Source of the DNA: an uncultured Eubacterium sp.
GTDB lineage: Bacteria > Bacillota > Clostridia > Lachnospirales > Lachnospiraceae
NCBI GenBank assembly: GCA_949959185.1
Contig: CATLIX010000005.1
Coordinates: 1 to 64,000, forward strand
Direction: 5' to 3'
DNA: 64,000 nucleotides
Shown here one piece after another: positions 8,317 to 16,324 of the stretch. The stretch's first letter is position 1. Every line of letters starts with the position of its first letter. The notes under the pieces were generated by a model. That model did no database searches. It saw nothing but the letters and a program-made list of their open reading frames with translations, and was not told the DNA's origin. The position numbers were made by a program, and so were the translations under genes.

Positions 8317-9384
8317 TTACGGGAACATGGGTACCAGTTCAAGTCCCTGCTGTTCCGGAAATCCAAACATCAGATTCATATTCTGCACAGCCTGTCCCGC
8401 CGCGCCTTTCACCAGATTGTCGATGGCTCCCATCATAACAATCCTTCCGGTTCGCTCATCAATCTGAAAGCCAACATCCACAAAATTGCTTCCTTCCACC
8501 CATTTGGTTTCCGGACACATTCCCTGTTCCAGCACCCGGACAAAATATTCATTCTTATAATATCTGTCATAAACTTCTTTTATCTGTTCATATCCAGGCA
8601 AAGCCAACTTTCCGTCTTTCTGTCTGACTTTTTTCAGGGAAGCGTATTCCGTTGCCAGAATTCCCCGGTTCATGGGCACCAGATGGGGGGTAAAACTGAT
8701 GGTAACCTGGCTTCCCGCTCCGTAGCCAAGCTGCTCCTCAATCTCCGGCGTATGGCGGTGGGTGGACACTCCGTATGCTTTGATATTTTCATTTACCTCA
8801 CAGAACAGGTTGGGCAGCTTCGCACCGCGCCCGGCTCCGGAAGTTCCCGATTTGGCGTCCACAATCAGGGTGTTCGGATCAATCAGTCCTTCCTTTACCA
8901 GCGGCCATGCGGTCAGAATGGAGCAGGTGGTATAACAGCCGGGATTGGCCACCAGCCTTGCCTGTTTTACCTTCTCCCGGTTGATTTCACACAGGCCGTA
9001 CACTGCTTCCTTAAGGAACTGAGGGCTTTTATGCTGTATTTTATACCAGGCTTCGTAGACTGCCACATCTTTCAGACGGTAATCTGCGCTTAAATCCACC
9101 ACTTTTGTGTTCTCAAGGATTTCTTCTGTCAGGACTCCCGCCAGAAATCCCTGAGGAGTAGCTGTAAAAATCACGTCCACCTGTTTCGCCAGAGCCTCTA
9201 TATTGTCATCCAGACAGGTATCTTCCACAAGCTGAAACATATTTCCGTATACGCTGGCATATTTCTCATCTATGTAGCTTCTGGAGCCGTACCATTTGAT
9301 TTCCACCTCTCTGTGGCCAAGGAGAAGCCGCACCAGTTCGGCCCCGGCATATCCTGTGGCTCCGATAATTCCTGCTTTTATCAT
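8317..9384 (-). CDS. argC: N-acetyl-glutamyl-phosphate reductase ArgC
   Basis: NADPH-dependent reduction of N-acetylglutamyl phosphate to the semialdehyde. The N-terminal nucleotide loop GIIGATGYAGAELVRLL, the catalytic cysteine in VANPGCYTT, SGTSGAGRGAK, and the C-terminal VDVGFQ are all present. ATG 9384 with GAGAGG upstream is preferred over GTG 9405, giving 355 residues against about 345 for the family. First gene of the leftward arg operon; its mRNA is predicted to start near 9530 under a promoter whose -10 box lies inside an ArgR-type palindrome. Confidence 0.96.
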   Translation of the reverse strand: MIKAGIIGATGYAGAELVRLLLGHREVEIKWYGSRSYIDEKYASVYGNMFQLVEDTCLDDNIEALAKQVDVIFTATPQGFLAGVLTEEILENTKVVDLSADYRLKDVAVYEAWYKIQHKSPQFLKEAVYGLCEINREKVKQARLVANPGCYTTCSILTAWPLVKEGLIDPNTLIVDAKSGTSGAGRGAKLPNLFCEVNENIKAYGVSTHRHTPEIEEQLGYGAGSQVTISFTPHLVPMNRGILATEYASLKKVRQKDGKLALPGYEQIKEVYDRYYKNEYFVRVLEQGMCPETKWVEGSNFVDVGFQIDERTGRIVMMGAIDNLVKGAAGQAVQNMNLMFGFPEQQGLELVPMFP

Positions 9385-9530
9385 TGATTTATTCCTCTCT
9401 TTCACTGCAAACTTGTATTCTTTATGACGGAAAGTCTGTTTTCGCCGCCAACTTCCGCCCCTGTAATGGAAATGTCAGTTTTCATAATAATATATCTTTT
9501 GGAATTCGTAAAGCCTTTTTTTCTTATTTT

Positions 9531-9544
9531 TGCATAATTATACA
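9531..9544. promoter_or_regulatory. ArgR/AhrC box overlapping argC -10
   Basis: TGCATAATTATACA fits the half-palindrome TGNATWWWWATNCA of arginine repressor boxes with no mismatch. It covers the -10 hexamer of the argC promoter, an ideal position for repression. The repressor gene itself is not in the window. Confidence 0.65.
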
Positions 9545-9565
9545 TTTGTTTTATATTTTATGCAA
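9537..9565 (-). promoter_or_regulatory. Promoter of argC operon
   Basis: On the minus strand TTGCAT (9565-9560) and TATAAT (9542-9537) are 17 nt apart. The predicted start lies near 9530, leaving a leader of about 145 nt before argC. Confidence 0.7.
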
Positions 9566-9631
9566 TACTTTTTTTGAATTGTAACTGTCTTTTCTTTATA
9601 AAATAACCATATGGCGGGTTTTGAAACATGA

Positions 9632-9658
9632 TTGCATTTTTATAATTTAATAATGCAT
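9632..9658. promoter_or_regulatory. Weaker ArgR-like inverted repeat near argG
   Basis: TTGCATTTTTATAA and TTTAATAATGCAT form an AT-rich inverted repeat (TGCAT ... ATGCA) that fits the arginine box consensus only partly. It lies 10 nt upstream of the argG -35 box and could bind the same repressor as the site at 9531. Confidence 0.45.
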
Positions 9659-9668
9659 ATTTTTTCAC

Positions 9669-9697
9669 TTGATATTTTGTCCCTGTTAGTATATAAT
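9669..9697 (+). promoter_or_regulatory. Promoter of argG
   Basis: TTGATA (9669-9674) and TATAAT (9692-9697) with 17-nt spacing. The start would be near 9704, about 30 nt before the argG start codon. Confidence 0.75.
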
Positions 9698-9734
9698 GTC
9701 CGGGAAAGCAATTTTATACAATGGAGGACAGGTA

Positions 9735-10949
9735 ATGAAAGAAAAAGTAATTTTAGCTTATTCCGGTGGTCTGGACACCACCGCCATCATTCCATGGTTA
9801 AAGGAAAATTATGATTATGAAGTAATCTGCTGCTGCATCGACTGCGGACAGGAAGAAGAACTGGACGGACTGGAAGAACGGGCAAAATTATCCGGCGCTT
9901 CCAGATTGTACATTGAAGACATCACAGATGAGTTCGCAGAAGAATACATTATTCCCTGCGTACAGGCAGGTGCAGTTTATGAGAACAAATATCTGCTGGG
10001 TACTTCCATGGCGCGCCCAGGTATCGCAAAGCGTCTGGTGGAAATTGCCAGAAAAGAAGGGGCTACCGCTATCTGCCACGGGGCTACCGGAAAAGGAAAC
10101 GACCAGATTCGTTTCGAACTGGGTATCAAAGCACTGGCTCCCGATTTGAAAATCATTGCCGCATGGAGAAGCGACAAATGGGATATGCAGTCCCGTGAAG
10201 AGGAAATCGCATACTGCAAATCTCACGGCATTGACCTGCCTTTCTCCGCTGACAGCAGCTACAGCAGGGACCGGAACCTGTGGCATATCAGCCATGAGGG
10301 ACTGGAACTGGAAGACCCTGCCTGCGAACCGAATTATGACCATCTTCTGGTTCTTGGGGTATCTCCGGAGCAGGCTCCTGACGAAGGCGAATACGTTACC
10401 ATGACTTTTGAAGCCGGCGTCCCCAAAACCATCAACGGAACAGAAATGAAAGTGGCTGACATTATCCGTGAACTGAACCGTCTGGGCGGAAAACATGGAA
10501 TTGGCATTATTGACATTGTGGAAAACCGCGTGGTGGGCATGAAATCCCGCGGCGTTTATGAAACACCCGGCGGAACCATTCTGATGGAAGCACAGCAGCA
10601 GTTAGAAGAACTGGTACTGGATCGCGCTACCATGGAAGTGAAAAAAGACATGGGCAACCGGATGGCTCAGATTGTATACGAAGGAAAATGGTTCACCCCG
10701 CTGCGGGAAGCAGTACAGGCTTTTGTTACCTCCACCCAGAAATATGTAACAGGTGAAGTGAAGTTCAAACTTTACAAAGGAAATATTATCAAAGCCGGAA
10801 CCACTTCTCCCTACTCTCTGTACAGTGAGTCTCTGGCCAGCTTTACCACAGGGGATTTGTATGACCATCATGATGCGGAAGGATTTATCACATTATTCGG
10901 TCTGCCCCTGAAGGTCCGTGCCATGAAAATGGCGGAACTGGAGAAATAA
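9735..10949 (+). CDS. argG: Argininosuccinate synthase ArgG
   Basis: Joins citrulline and aspartate using ATP to form argininosuccinate in the cytoplasm. The PP-loop AYSGGLDTT is at residue 9, followed by ATGKGNDQIRFE and SDKWDMQSREEEI. ATG 9735 is chosen: GGAGG lies 7 nt upstream and the protein is 404 residues, the family norm; a 13-residue upstream extension overlaps the promoter. It is divergent from argCJBD and shares the regulatory region. argH does not follow; a bidirectional terminator comes directly after. Confidence 0.97.
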   Translation: MKEKVILAYSGGLDTTAIIPWLKENYDYEVICCCIDCGQEEELDGLEERAKLSGASRLYIEDITDEFAEEYIIPCVQAGAVYENKYLLGTSMARPGIAKRLVEIARKEGATAICHGATGKGNDQIRFELGIKALAPDLKIIAAWRSDKWDMQSREEEIAYCKSHGIDLPFSADSSYSRDRNLWHISHEGLELEDPACEPNYDHLLVLGVSPEQAPDEGEYVTMTFEAGVPKTINGTEMKVADIIRELNRLGGKHGIGIIDIVENRVVGMKSRGVYETPGGTILMEAQQQLEELVLDRATMEVKKDMGNRMAQIVYEGKWFTPLREAVQAFVTSTQKYVTGEVKFKLYKGNIIKAGTTSPYSLYSESLASFTTGDLYDHHDAEGFITLFGLPLKVRAMKMAELEK

Positions 10950-10994
10950 AAAAATGCGCCTGGGCCGGAGCGCTTTGGAAATTCGTGCTATTCA

Positions 10995-11035
10995 AAAATC
11001 CCCTTTTCCCGGTCACACGGGAAAGAGGGGATTTT
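10995..11035. terminator. Bidirectional terminator after argG
   Basis: AAAATCCCCTTTTCCCG (10995-11011) pairs with CGGGAAAGAGGGGATTTT (11018-11035) around a 6-nt loop. A-tract and T-tract flanks allow use in both directions by argG and by the convergent lipoprotein gene. Confidence 0.85.
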
Positions 11036-11052
11036 CTCAACCTGTATTACTT

Positions 11053-11967
11053 TCAGTAAAAATGTTTCACGCCCCTGGTTGTATCTTCCGTATACACCAT
11101 GGTGCAGCTCTTTATTTCCCCTGCCTCATTGTACAGAAAGGCGATGGCAAGGTGGGGTTCTTCCGGTACTACAAAATTATTTGCCTCAAGTTCTTCGTCA
11201 GAAATGGTCACATATTTTCCGCTCTGCAGTTCGTATTTCCCGGTTACTTCCGTTCCGTCTTCCAGCGTATCCTTAATCTCATAAGTGCCGTAAAACAAGC
11301 CGTTTTCCACATCAAAATCCTGGTCCGTATCTACCGTATCTCCCAGTGCTATCACCTGATGGCCCTTTCCGTTGGGAGCATCCTGGCTCCACTGGCCATT
11401 GTAGACTTCCTTATAGAGGCTTCCGTCTTCCGTCCGGCTGCTGGCATAATACCAGATACCATTTCCTTCCCGTTTGCCTTCCTGGTAGTCTCCGTAATAC
11501 CACTGGTCGCAGTCACAGTCGTCAAAGGTATAGAATCCGATTCCGGTGCCGCTGGCGCCGCCTTCCGGCAGATAAATATAACTCCCGGTCTCTTTTGCCA
11601 TTTTCACAAGGGCCTGTCCCGCCGCGCTCTCCTGCAGGGCGTCCAGTGCCGCAGCGTCGTCCGCCTCAATGGCTGCTCTGGCAGCTTCCATGGTCTCATT
11701 ATAGCCTTTCATCTCTTCTGCCTTTTTGTTGAGCTCCTCTGCATCCTTCTGTAATTCTTCATCCTCCGGAGTCTGCTCCAGAGCTTTTTCCATTGCTTCC
11801 TGGGCTTTCGTGTACTGATTCCCCTCCAGCCAGGTTTCTGCCTCTGATTTGTACTTTTCCGCAGCCTGTTTCTGCTCTTCTGTAGGACCACCACAGCCTG
11901 TCAGACAAAAAACTGTCAGTACTGCCGCCATCATTCCCGCTGCTGTAAATTTTGTGTGTCTCCTCAT
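11053..11967 (-). CDS. Lipoprotein with MORN-like repeats
   Basis: A 304-residue predicted lipoprotein: hydrophobic signal ending in the lipobox LTGC (Cys about 25), so it is likely anchored outside the cell membrane. Residues 28-130 are Glu/Ala/Lys-rich and helical, with TPR-like spacing (YTKAQEAMEKALEQTPEDEELQ). Residues 155-235 contain MORN-type units such as WYYGDYQEGKREGNGIW, YNGQWSQDAPNGKG and FYGTYE. GGAGGCGG precedes ATG 11967. A second, much larger MORN protein is in the eCIS cluster. The function is unknown. Confidence 0.8.
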   Translation of the reverse strand: MRRHTKFTAAGMMAAVLTVFCLTGCGGPTEEQKQAAEKYKSEAETWLEGNQYTKAQEAMEKALEQTPEDEELQKDAEELNKKAEEMKGYNETMEAARAAIEADDAAALDALQESAAGQALVKMAKETGSYIYLPEGGASGTGIGFYTFDDCDCDQWYYGDYQEGKREGNGIWYYASSRTEDGSLYKEVYNGQWSQDAPNGKGHQVIALGDTVDTDQDFDVENGLFYGTYEIKDTLEDGTEVTGKYELQSGKYVTISDEELEANNFVVPEEPHLAIAFLYNEAGEIKSCTMVYTEDTTRGVKHFY

Positions 11968-12018
11968 ATTCCGCCTCCGCTTATTTCTGAGTGCTGCATT
12001 GTGATGTTCTTCCAGATT

Positions 12019-12083
12019 TTCAGTTTTAATACTTCAGTTTTGATGTTTCAGTTTTAATATTCCAGCTTTAATGTTTCAGTTTT
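12019..12083. repeat. 14-15 bp tandem repeat at DUF2225 gene end
   Basis: On the minus strand about five imperfect units of the type AAAACTGAAACATTA follow one another with a 14-15 nt period. The first unit holds the last codons and TAA of the DUF2225 gene; the rest lie in the gap before the lipoprotein gene. Confidence 0.75.
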
Positions 12084-12925
12084 GCAACAATATCCTCCTT
12101 GAGCTCCAGAGCCATATCTTTCAGACGTCTGCTCGCATTGGAGGAGGTCAGGACTCTTGCCAGACACCTGGACGCCATCTCATATTTTTCAAAATGGTAG
12201 GACATGTATGCCAGGAGATAGTCCATGGTATTCTCATCCATTCCGCAAATCGGATACATTTCCTCTGAGATTGCCTTGCTGAATCCTTCATATGCCTGCT
12301 GATAGAATACTTCCTCTTCTTCCTGGCATTCTTTCTTCGCTTCCTTCTCCTCCGGTATATCCTCGGAAAGGGTATCTGCCTTCCCCCTCAGAATCCATGC
12401 CAGTTTCAGGCAGGTATAGGCTTTCTCGCTCCCTTTTCCCTTTTTCACCGCAGTATTCAAAAGAGCCAGCTTATAACGGGCAATTGCCATGTCATAAGTA
12501 TAAAAATCCTGTTCCGGTTCCTCCATGGGGGTAAAGTTTTCAGAAATCTGTTCCCGAATCATTTTTGCCCGTGCGGGAACAATTCTGTCAAAATCACGGG
12601 ACAGAGCTGAATATCCGCAGTGAGGACAGGAAATAACGTCATATTTCAGGGTATCTATATACTGAAACCGCGGTCGTAAATCCTGGTCAGGCTGCAGCCT
12701 TCTGGCCTTCCCGCTTTTTACAGCCTTTGTCTTGAAATCCTTGTCACACACCTTGCAGTGTATGGTTTTCGGCAGCAGAAAATCCTTCTCCGGCGGAATC
12801 TCCTTGTTCACCGTCTCCTTTTTCTGCTCCTCCTTATGGATTTCTTCTTTTTTTGCACTCTCAAGAATTTCTTTGGAATCCTCTGGTTTCAAACCGAATT
12901 TTTCCAGCCCTGAAAACAAATTCAT
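12068..12925 (-). CDS. DUF2225 zinc-ribbon protein
   Basis: A 285-residue protein of the DUF2225 family, common in clostridia. After a charged N-terminal tail of about 50 residues, two CxxC pairs (HCKVCDKDF near 57 and SCPHCGYSAL near 100) predict a zinc ribbon. The remainder (about 140-285) is helical with TPR-like content. No signal peptide, so cytoplasmic. It starts 23 nt after glnS and has AGGAGGAG ahead of ATG 12925, so it shares the glnS mRNA. No biochemical role is known to me for this family. Confidence 0.85.
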   Translation of the reverse strand: MNLFSGLEKFGLKPEDSKEILESAKKEEIHKEEQKKETVNKEIPPEKDFLLPKTIHCKVCDKDFKTKAVKSGKARRLQPDQDLRPRFQYIDTLKYDVISCPHCGYSALSRDFDRIVPARAKMIREQISENFTPMEEPEQDFYTYDMAIARYKLALLNTAVKKGKGSEKAYTCLKLAWILRGKADTLSEDIPEEKEAKKECQEEEEVFYQQAYEGFSKAISEEMYPICGMDENTMDYLLAYMSYHFEKYEMASRCLARVLTSSNASRRLKDMALELKEDIVAKLKH

Positions 12926-12948
12926 AATATTTCTCCTCCTGTATGCCG

Positions 12949-14622
12949 CTACTTCTGTACCGGCAGCTTATAAGAACTTTTTAATGATACAATTCGGTTA
13001 AACACCAGTGCATCCGGCCGGGAATCTTTTGCATCCGTGCAGAAAAATCCCTGTCGTACAAACTGATAGCTGTCATATGGTTTTGTCTCCGCCAGTGCAG
13101 GCTCCACATAACACTCTTTCAAAACAGTCAGTGAGTCCGGATTCAGATTCAGGCTTCCGTCTTCCTTATTGTAAACGCCCTTTTCCTCATCCACCAGATT
13201 TTCGTATAACCGTATTTCACATGTTTTTGCAAAAGGCACCGGAACCCAGTGAATGGTTCCCTTTACCTTGCGCCCGGCAAAACCGCTCCCCGCTTTCGTC
13301 TCCGGGTCATAGGTACAGTGTACCTCTGTTACATTTCCATTTTCATCCTTTACGAAACTTTCGCACTTTACAAAATACGCGTGCATCAGCCGTACTTCAT
13401 TTCCCGGAAACAGCCGGAAATATTTTTTCGGCGGCTCCTCCATGAAATCCTCCCGCTCAATATACAGCTCCCGGCAAAACGGAATCTGCCGTGTTCCCAG
13501 TTCCTCATTTTCCAGATTGTTAGCCGCATCCAGATATTCCACCTGTCCCTCCGGATAATTGTCAATCACCAGTCTGATGGGATGTAACACCGCCATCATA
13601 CGGGGACGTTTCAGCTTCAAATCCTCCCGGATACAGTATTCCAGCATAGCGTAATCCACGGAACTGTTTGCCTTGGACACTCCGCACAGCTCCACAAATT
13701 TCTGAATGGATTCCGGCGTAAATCCCCTCCGGCGCAGTGCGGCAATGGATACCAGTCTCGGATCGTCCCAGCCATCCACAATCTTATCTTCCACCAGCTT
13801 CTTGATATAACGTTTCCCTGTTACCACATTGGTCAGATACAGCTTGGCAAATTCAATCTGCCTTGGGGGATTCTCATACTCCAGTTCCCGCACCACCCAG
13901 TCATACAGAGGCCTGTGATCCTCAAACTCCAGGGTACAGATGGAATGGGTAATCCCTTCAATGGCGTCTTCAATAGGATGGGCAAAATCATACATGGGAT
14001 AAATGCACCATTTGTCTCCGGTATTGTGATGGGTCATATGGGCCACCCGGTAGAGAATGGGATCCCGCATATTGATATTTGGGGAAGCCATATCAATTCT
14101 TGCCCGAAGAACCAGTGCTCCATCTTCGTATTTCCCATTCTTCATATCCTCAAACAGCTGAAGATTTTCCTCTATGCTTCTGCCTGCGTTGGGGTCTTCC
14201 CTGCCTGGCTCTGTCAGCGTTCCCCGGTACTCACGCATCTGCTCCGGAGTCAGATCCGACACATAGGCTTTGCCCTTTTTAATCAGCTTCACAGCTCCTT
14301 CATACATCTGTTCAAAATAGTCGGAAGCAAAAAACAGGTTGTCTTCCCAGTCTGCTCCCAGCCACTGGATATCCTCTTTGATAGACTCCACAAATTCTGT
14401 TTTTTCTTTGGTGGGGTTCGTATCGTCAAAGCGCATGTGAAATTTGCCGTGGTATTTCTGTGCCAGACCATAATTCAGCAAAATGGATTTGGCATGTCCT
14501 ATATGGAGATAACCATTCGGTTCTGGTGGAAAACGCGTCCTTACCGTCTCATAATTTCCTTCCTTTAAATCCTCTTCAATTTCCTGTTCAATAAAATTTC
14601 TGGAAACGATTTCATTTTCCAT
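12949..14622 (-). CDS. glnS: Glutaminyl-tRNA synthetase
   Basis: Class I synthetase charging tRNA-Gln with glutamine. The HIGH motif appears as YLHIGHAKS (about residue 38), preceded by FPPEPNG. The second signature, MSKR in E. coli GlnRS, is TGKR here ([13 protein letters not shown]), just before DGWDDPRL, which is conserved. The C-terminal half holds the two beta-barrel anticodon domain. Length of 557 residues matches E. coli GlnRS (554). It is the middle gene of an operon with a rhomboid-like protein and DUF2225. GluRS is excluded by the GlnRS-type C-terminal beta barrels. Confidence 0.95.
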   Translation of the reverse strand: MENEIVSRNFIEQEIEEDLKEGNYETVRTRFPPEPNGYLHIGHAKSILLNYGLAQKYHGKFHMRFDDTNPTKEKTEFVESIKEDIQWLGADWEDNLFFASDYFEQMYEGAVKLIKKGKAYVSDLTPEQMREYRGTLTEPGREDPNAGRSIEENLQLFEDMKNGKYEDGALVLRARIDMASPNINMRDPILYRVAHMTHHNTGDKWCIYPMYDFAHPIEDAIEGITHSICTLEFEDHRPLYDWVVRELEYENPPRQIEFAKLYLTNVVTGKRYIKKLVEDKIVDGWDDPRLVSIAALRRRGFTPESIQKFVELCGVSKANSSVDYAMLEYCIREDLKLKRPRMMAVLHPIRLVIDNYPEGQVEYLDAANNLENEELGTRQIPFCRELYIEREDFMEEPPKKYFRLFPGNEVRLMHAYFVKCESFVKDENGNVTEVHCTYDPETKAGSGFAGRKVKGTIHWVPVPFAKTCEIRLYENLVDEEKGVYNKEDGSLNLNPDSLTVLKECYVEPALAETKPYDSYQFVRQGFFCTDAKDSRPDALVFNRIVSLKSSYKLPVQK

Positions 14623-14661
14623 CTGTATTCCTCCTGTGTTTCATGTTATGTAACGAACCCG

Positions 14662-15501
14662 TCAGCTACGTCTGATATGCTGATGGGTAAACAGGTGATC
14701 CTGGCAGTATTCGTAGTTCCCGTCGCATTTGGAGCAGAACCGGAATTCCAGATCCGCCCCGTCCCGCTCTGTCCTGCCGCAGATAGCGCATTTGTGCCTG
14801 GTAATATTTTCTGCCTGCCGCATCTGTTGCCGGTAGACCTGTTTTCGATGCATTTCTTTTGGCGACACCCGCTTATAATTCCTTGTACTGAAAAAGAAAA
14901 TCAGGAAATTCAGCAGAGAAGCAAGAATAGCCGTCCGGCCTGCCGCATTGGATGATATAAACATAAATGCCATCCAGACCGCGTCTACAATCCCCATCCA
15001 TTTTGCCTTAATGGGAATAATAAAATACAGCCGGAATTCCACATTGGGATAAATTACCGCAAAAGCCATAAACAGAGACATGGTAATATATTCCGTACTG
15101 AAATAATATCCGATACCTGATACAGCCATTCCTTTTACAAAATAATAAAATCCAAATAATACAAACGAGCCCAGAATGGAGCACAGCATACCGCCGATTA
15201 AATACACATTGTAACGAAAGGTCCCTATGGCCTGCTCAATGGAAATCCCGATAAAATAGTAACAGGACAGAAAGAAGATTAAAAACAGAATATGCACCGG
15301 AGGCGGAACCAGCAGCCAGGAAACAATGCGCCATATCTGTCCCCGCAGAATCATGGCAGGTTCCAGAATCAGCATTTTCTGAACCTCCGGCATTGTGTAT
15401 TGAATGATAAATCCCAGTATCCAGGCTCCAATCAACCAGAAAGTCAAATTAGGAATTGCATACTTTCCAAATTTCCGTTCCATTTTATTCAGAAAATCCA
15501 T
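14662..15501 (-). CDS. Rhomboid-like membrane protein, zinc ribbon
   Basis: A 279-residue protein with about six transmembrane helices between 18 and 205, resembling the rhomboid fold in helix spacing, followed by a basic stretch and a cysteine-rich tail (CAICGR ... FCSKCDGNYEYCQDH, 235-270) that predicts metal binding in the cytoplasm. I see no clear GxSG serine-protease motif, so it is probably a non-catalytic relative. The gene starts about 32 nt after a perfect sigma-A promoter and is first in the operon with glnS. The role is unknown. Confidence 0.7.
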   Translation of the reverse strand: MDFLNKMERKFGKYAIPNLTFWLIGAWILGFIIQYTMPEVQKMLILEPAMILRGQIWRIVSWLLVPPPVHILFLIFFLSCYYFIGISIEQAIGTFRYNVYLIGGMLCSILGSFVLFGFYYFVKGMAVSGIGYYFSTEYITMSLFMAFAVIYPNVEFRLYFIIPIKAKWMGIVDAVWMAFMFISSNAAGRTAILASLLNFLIFFFSTRNYKRVSPKEMHRKQVYRQQMRQAENITRHKCAICGRTERDGADLEFRFCSKCDGNYEYCQDHLFTHQHIRRS

Positions 15502-15539
15502 AATATCCTCCTCTGCAAATACATGGTATTCAAGTATTC

Positions 15540-15568
15540 ATTATAGATTTTCCTTCCCGGTTTGTCAA
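15540..15568 (-). promoter_or_regulatory. Perfect sigma-A promoter of glnS operon
   Basis: On the minus strand TTGACA (15568-15563) and TATAAT (15545-15540) with exactly 17 nt between them. This is a full consensus match and should be a strong constitutive promoter. Confidence 0.9.
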
Positions 15569-15596
15569 CGAAAGGGGCCATAGTTTCATAAAAAGT

Positions 15597-15998
15597 TTAT
15601 ACTTCTTCCATATATTCCGGAACTTCTGTCTGTTCCGGCTCCATTTCCTCCATGGATTGCGGATATTGTGCTGTTTCCCTGTATTCCGCTTCCGGATACA
15701 TCCCGGCAGGTTCCGTTTCTTCCGGCTCCATGGGCATTCCTCTGTCCTCCATCAGTTCTCCCTGTATTCTGTCTTCCGGAATCCTGGGCTGAATGCTGAT
15801 GGGAATACAGAGTTCATCTCCAATCTGCAGATTGTATACATTTACAAAGGGATTTGCAAACATTAACTGGCCGACGCTCACATGATACCGTTTTCCCAGC
15901 CGGTACAGGGTATCTCCTTTTTCAATTACATGTACCATTCCCCGACAGGGGCCTTCGTTATAAATTGGTCCAATTGGAATGGGAATAATTTTTGCCAT
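15597..15998 (-). CDS. LysM-domain protein
   Basis: A 133-residue protein with one LysM domain (about 22-68: VIEKGDTLYRLGKRYHVSV ... NLQIGDELCIP), which usually binds peptidoglycan or spore-coat glycans. No signal peptide is visible. The C-terminal 60 residues are rich in Glu, Pro, Met and Tyr. This is like small SafA/SpoVID-type proteins that act from the mother cell side, but sporulation use is only a guess. ATG 15998 has GGAGG 10 nt upstream. Confidence 0.8.
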   Translation of the reverse strand: MAKIIPIPIGPIYNEGPCRGMVHVIEKGDTLYRLGKRYHVSVGQLMFANPFVNVYNLQIGDELCIPISIQPRIPEDRIQGELMEDRGMPMEPEETEPAGMYPEAEYRETAQYPQSMEEMEPEQTEVPEYMEEV

Positions 15999-16204
15999 AT
16001 ATTCATTTCCTCCATTTTGGTTCAGTCATCTCTTTATCATTATATTCCGCTGAGCAGACAGCGTTCCATCACTTCCTGTAATTCTTCTGCATCGGAATGT
16101 CCGTCCGCTGTTCTTCATTTTTATTTCAGACATATATTTGAATATGACGGTCACAAGAACCCGGACAGCAATTCTAAACATTCCATAAAAAATAAAAAAA
16201 CTGA

Positions 16205-16233
16205 TTGTTTTTTGTAATTTCCTGTCGTATAAT
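16205..16233 (+). promoter_or_regulatory. Promoter of dehydratase activase gene
   Basis: TTGTTT (16205-16210) and TATAAT (16228-16233), spacing 17 nt. It starts a leader of about 85 nt before the activase gene. Otherwise the 15999-16324 gap shows only AT-rich DNA and a TATAAT on the minus strand (16044-16039) that may serve the LysM gene. Confidence 0.7.
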
Positions 16234-16237
16234 AAGC

Positions 16238-16258
16238 GGTGTTCGATTTCGGAACACC
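16238..16258 (+). promoter_or_regulatory. Hairpin at 5' end of activase mRNA
   Basis: GGTGTTC and GAACACC form a 7-bp stem with a short loop starting about 5 nt after the -10 box, at the very start of the transcript. It could stabilise the mRNA or be a protein-binding site; no known riboswitch is recognised. Confidence 0.5.
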
Positions 16259-16324
16259 TATATAATAAGAAGAAACAGAAAAATTTACCATTTTTGACTC
16301 TGTCGGAGACATGGAGGAAATGAT

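Noticed and set aside
9385..9734. T-box or other riboswitch before the arginine genes
   Set aside because: No T-box sequence or specifier stem is visible; AT-rich palindromes and promoters explain the region.
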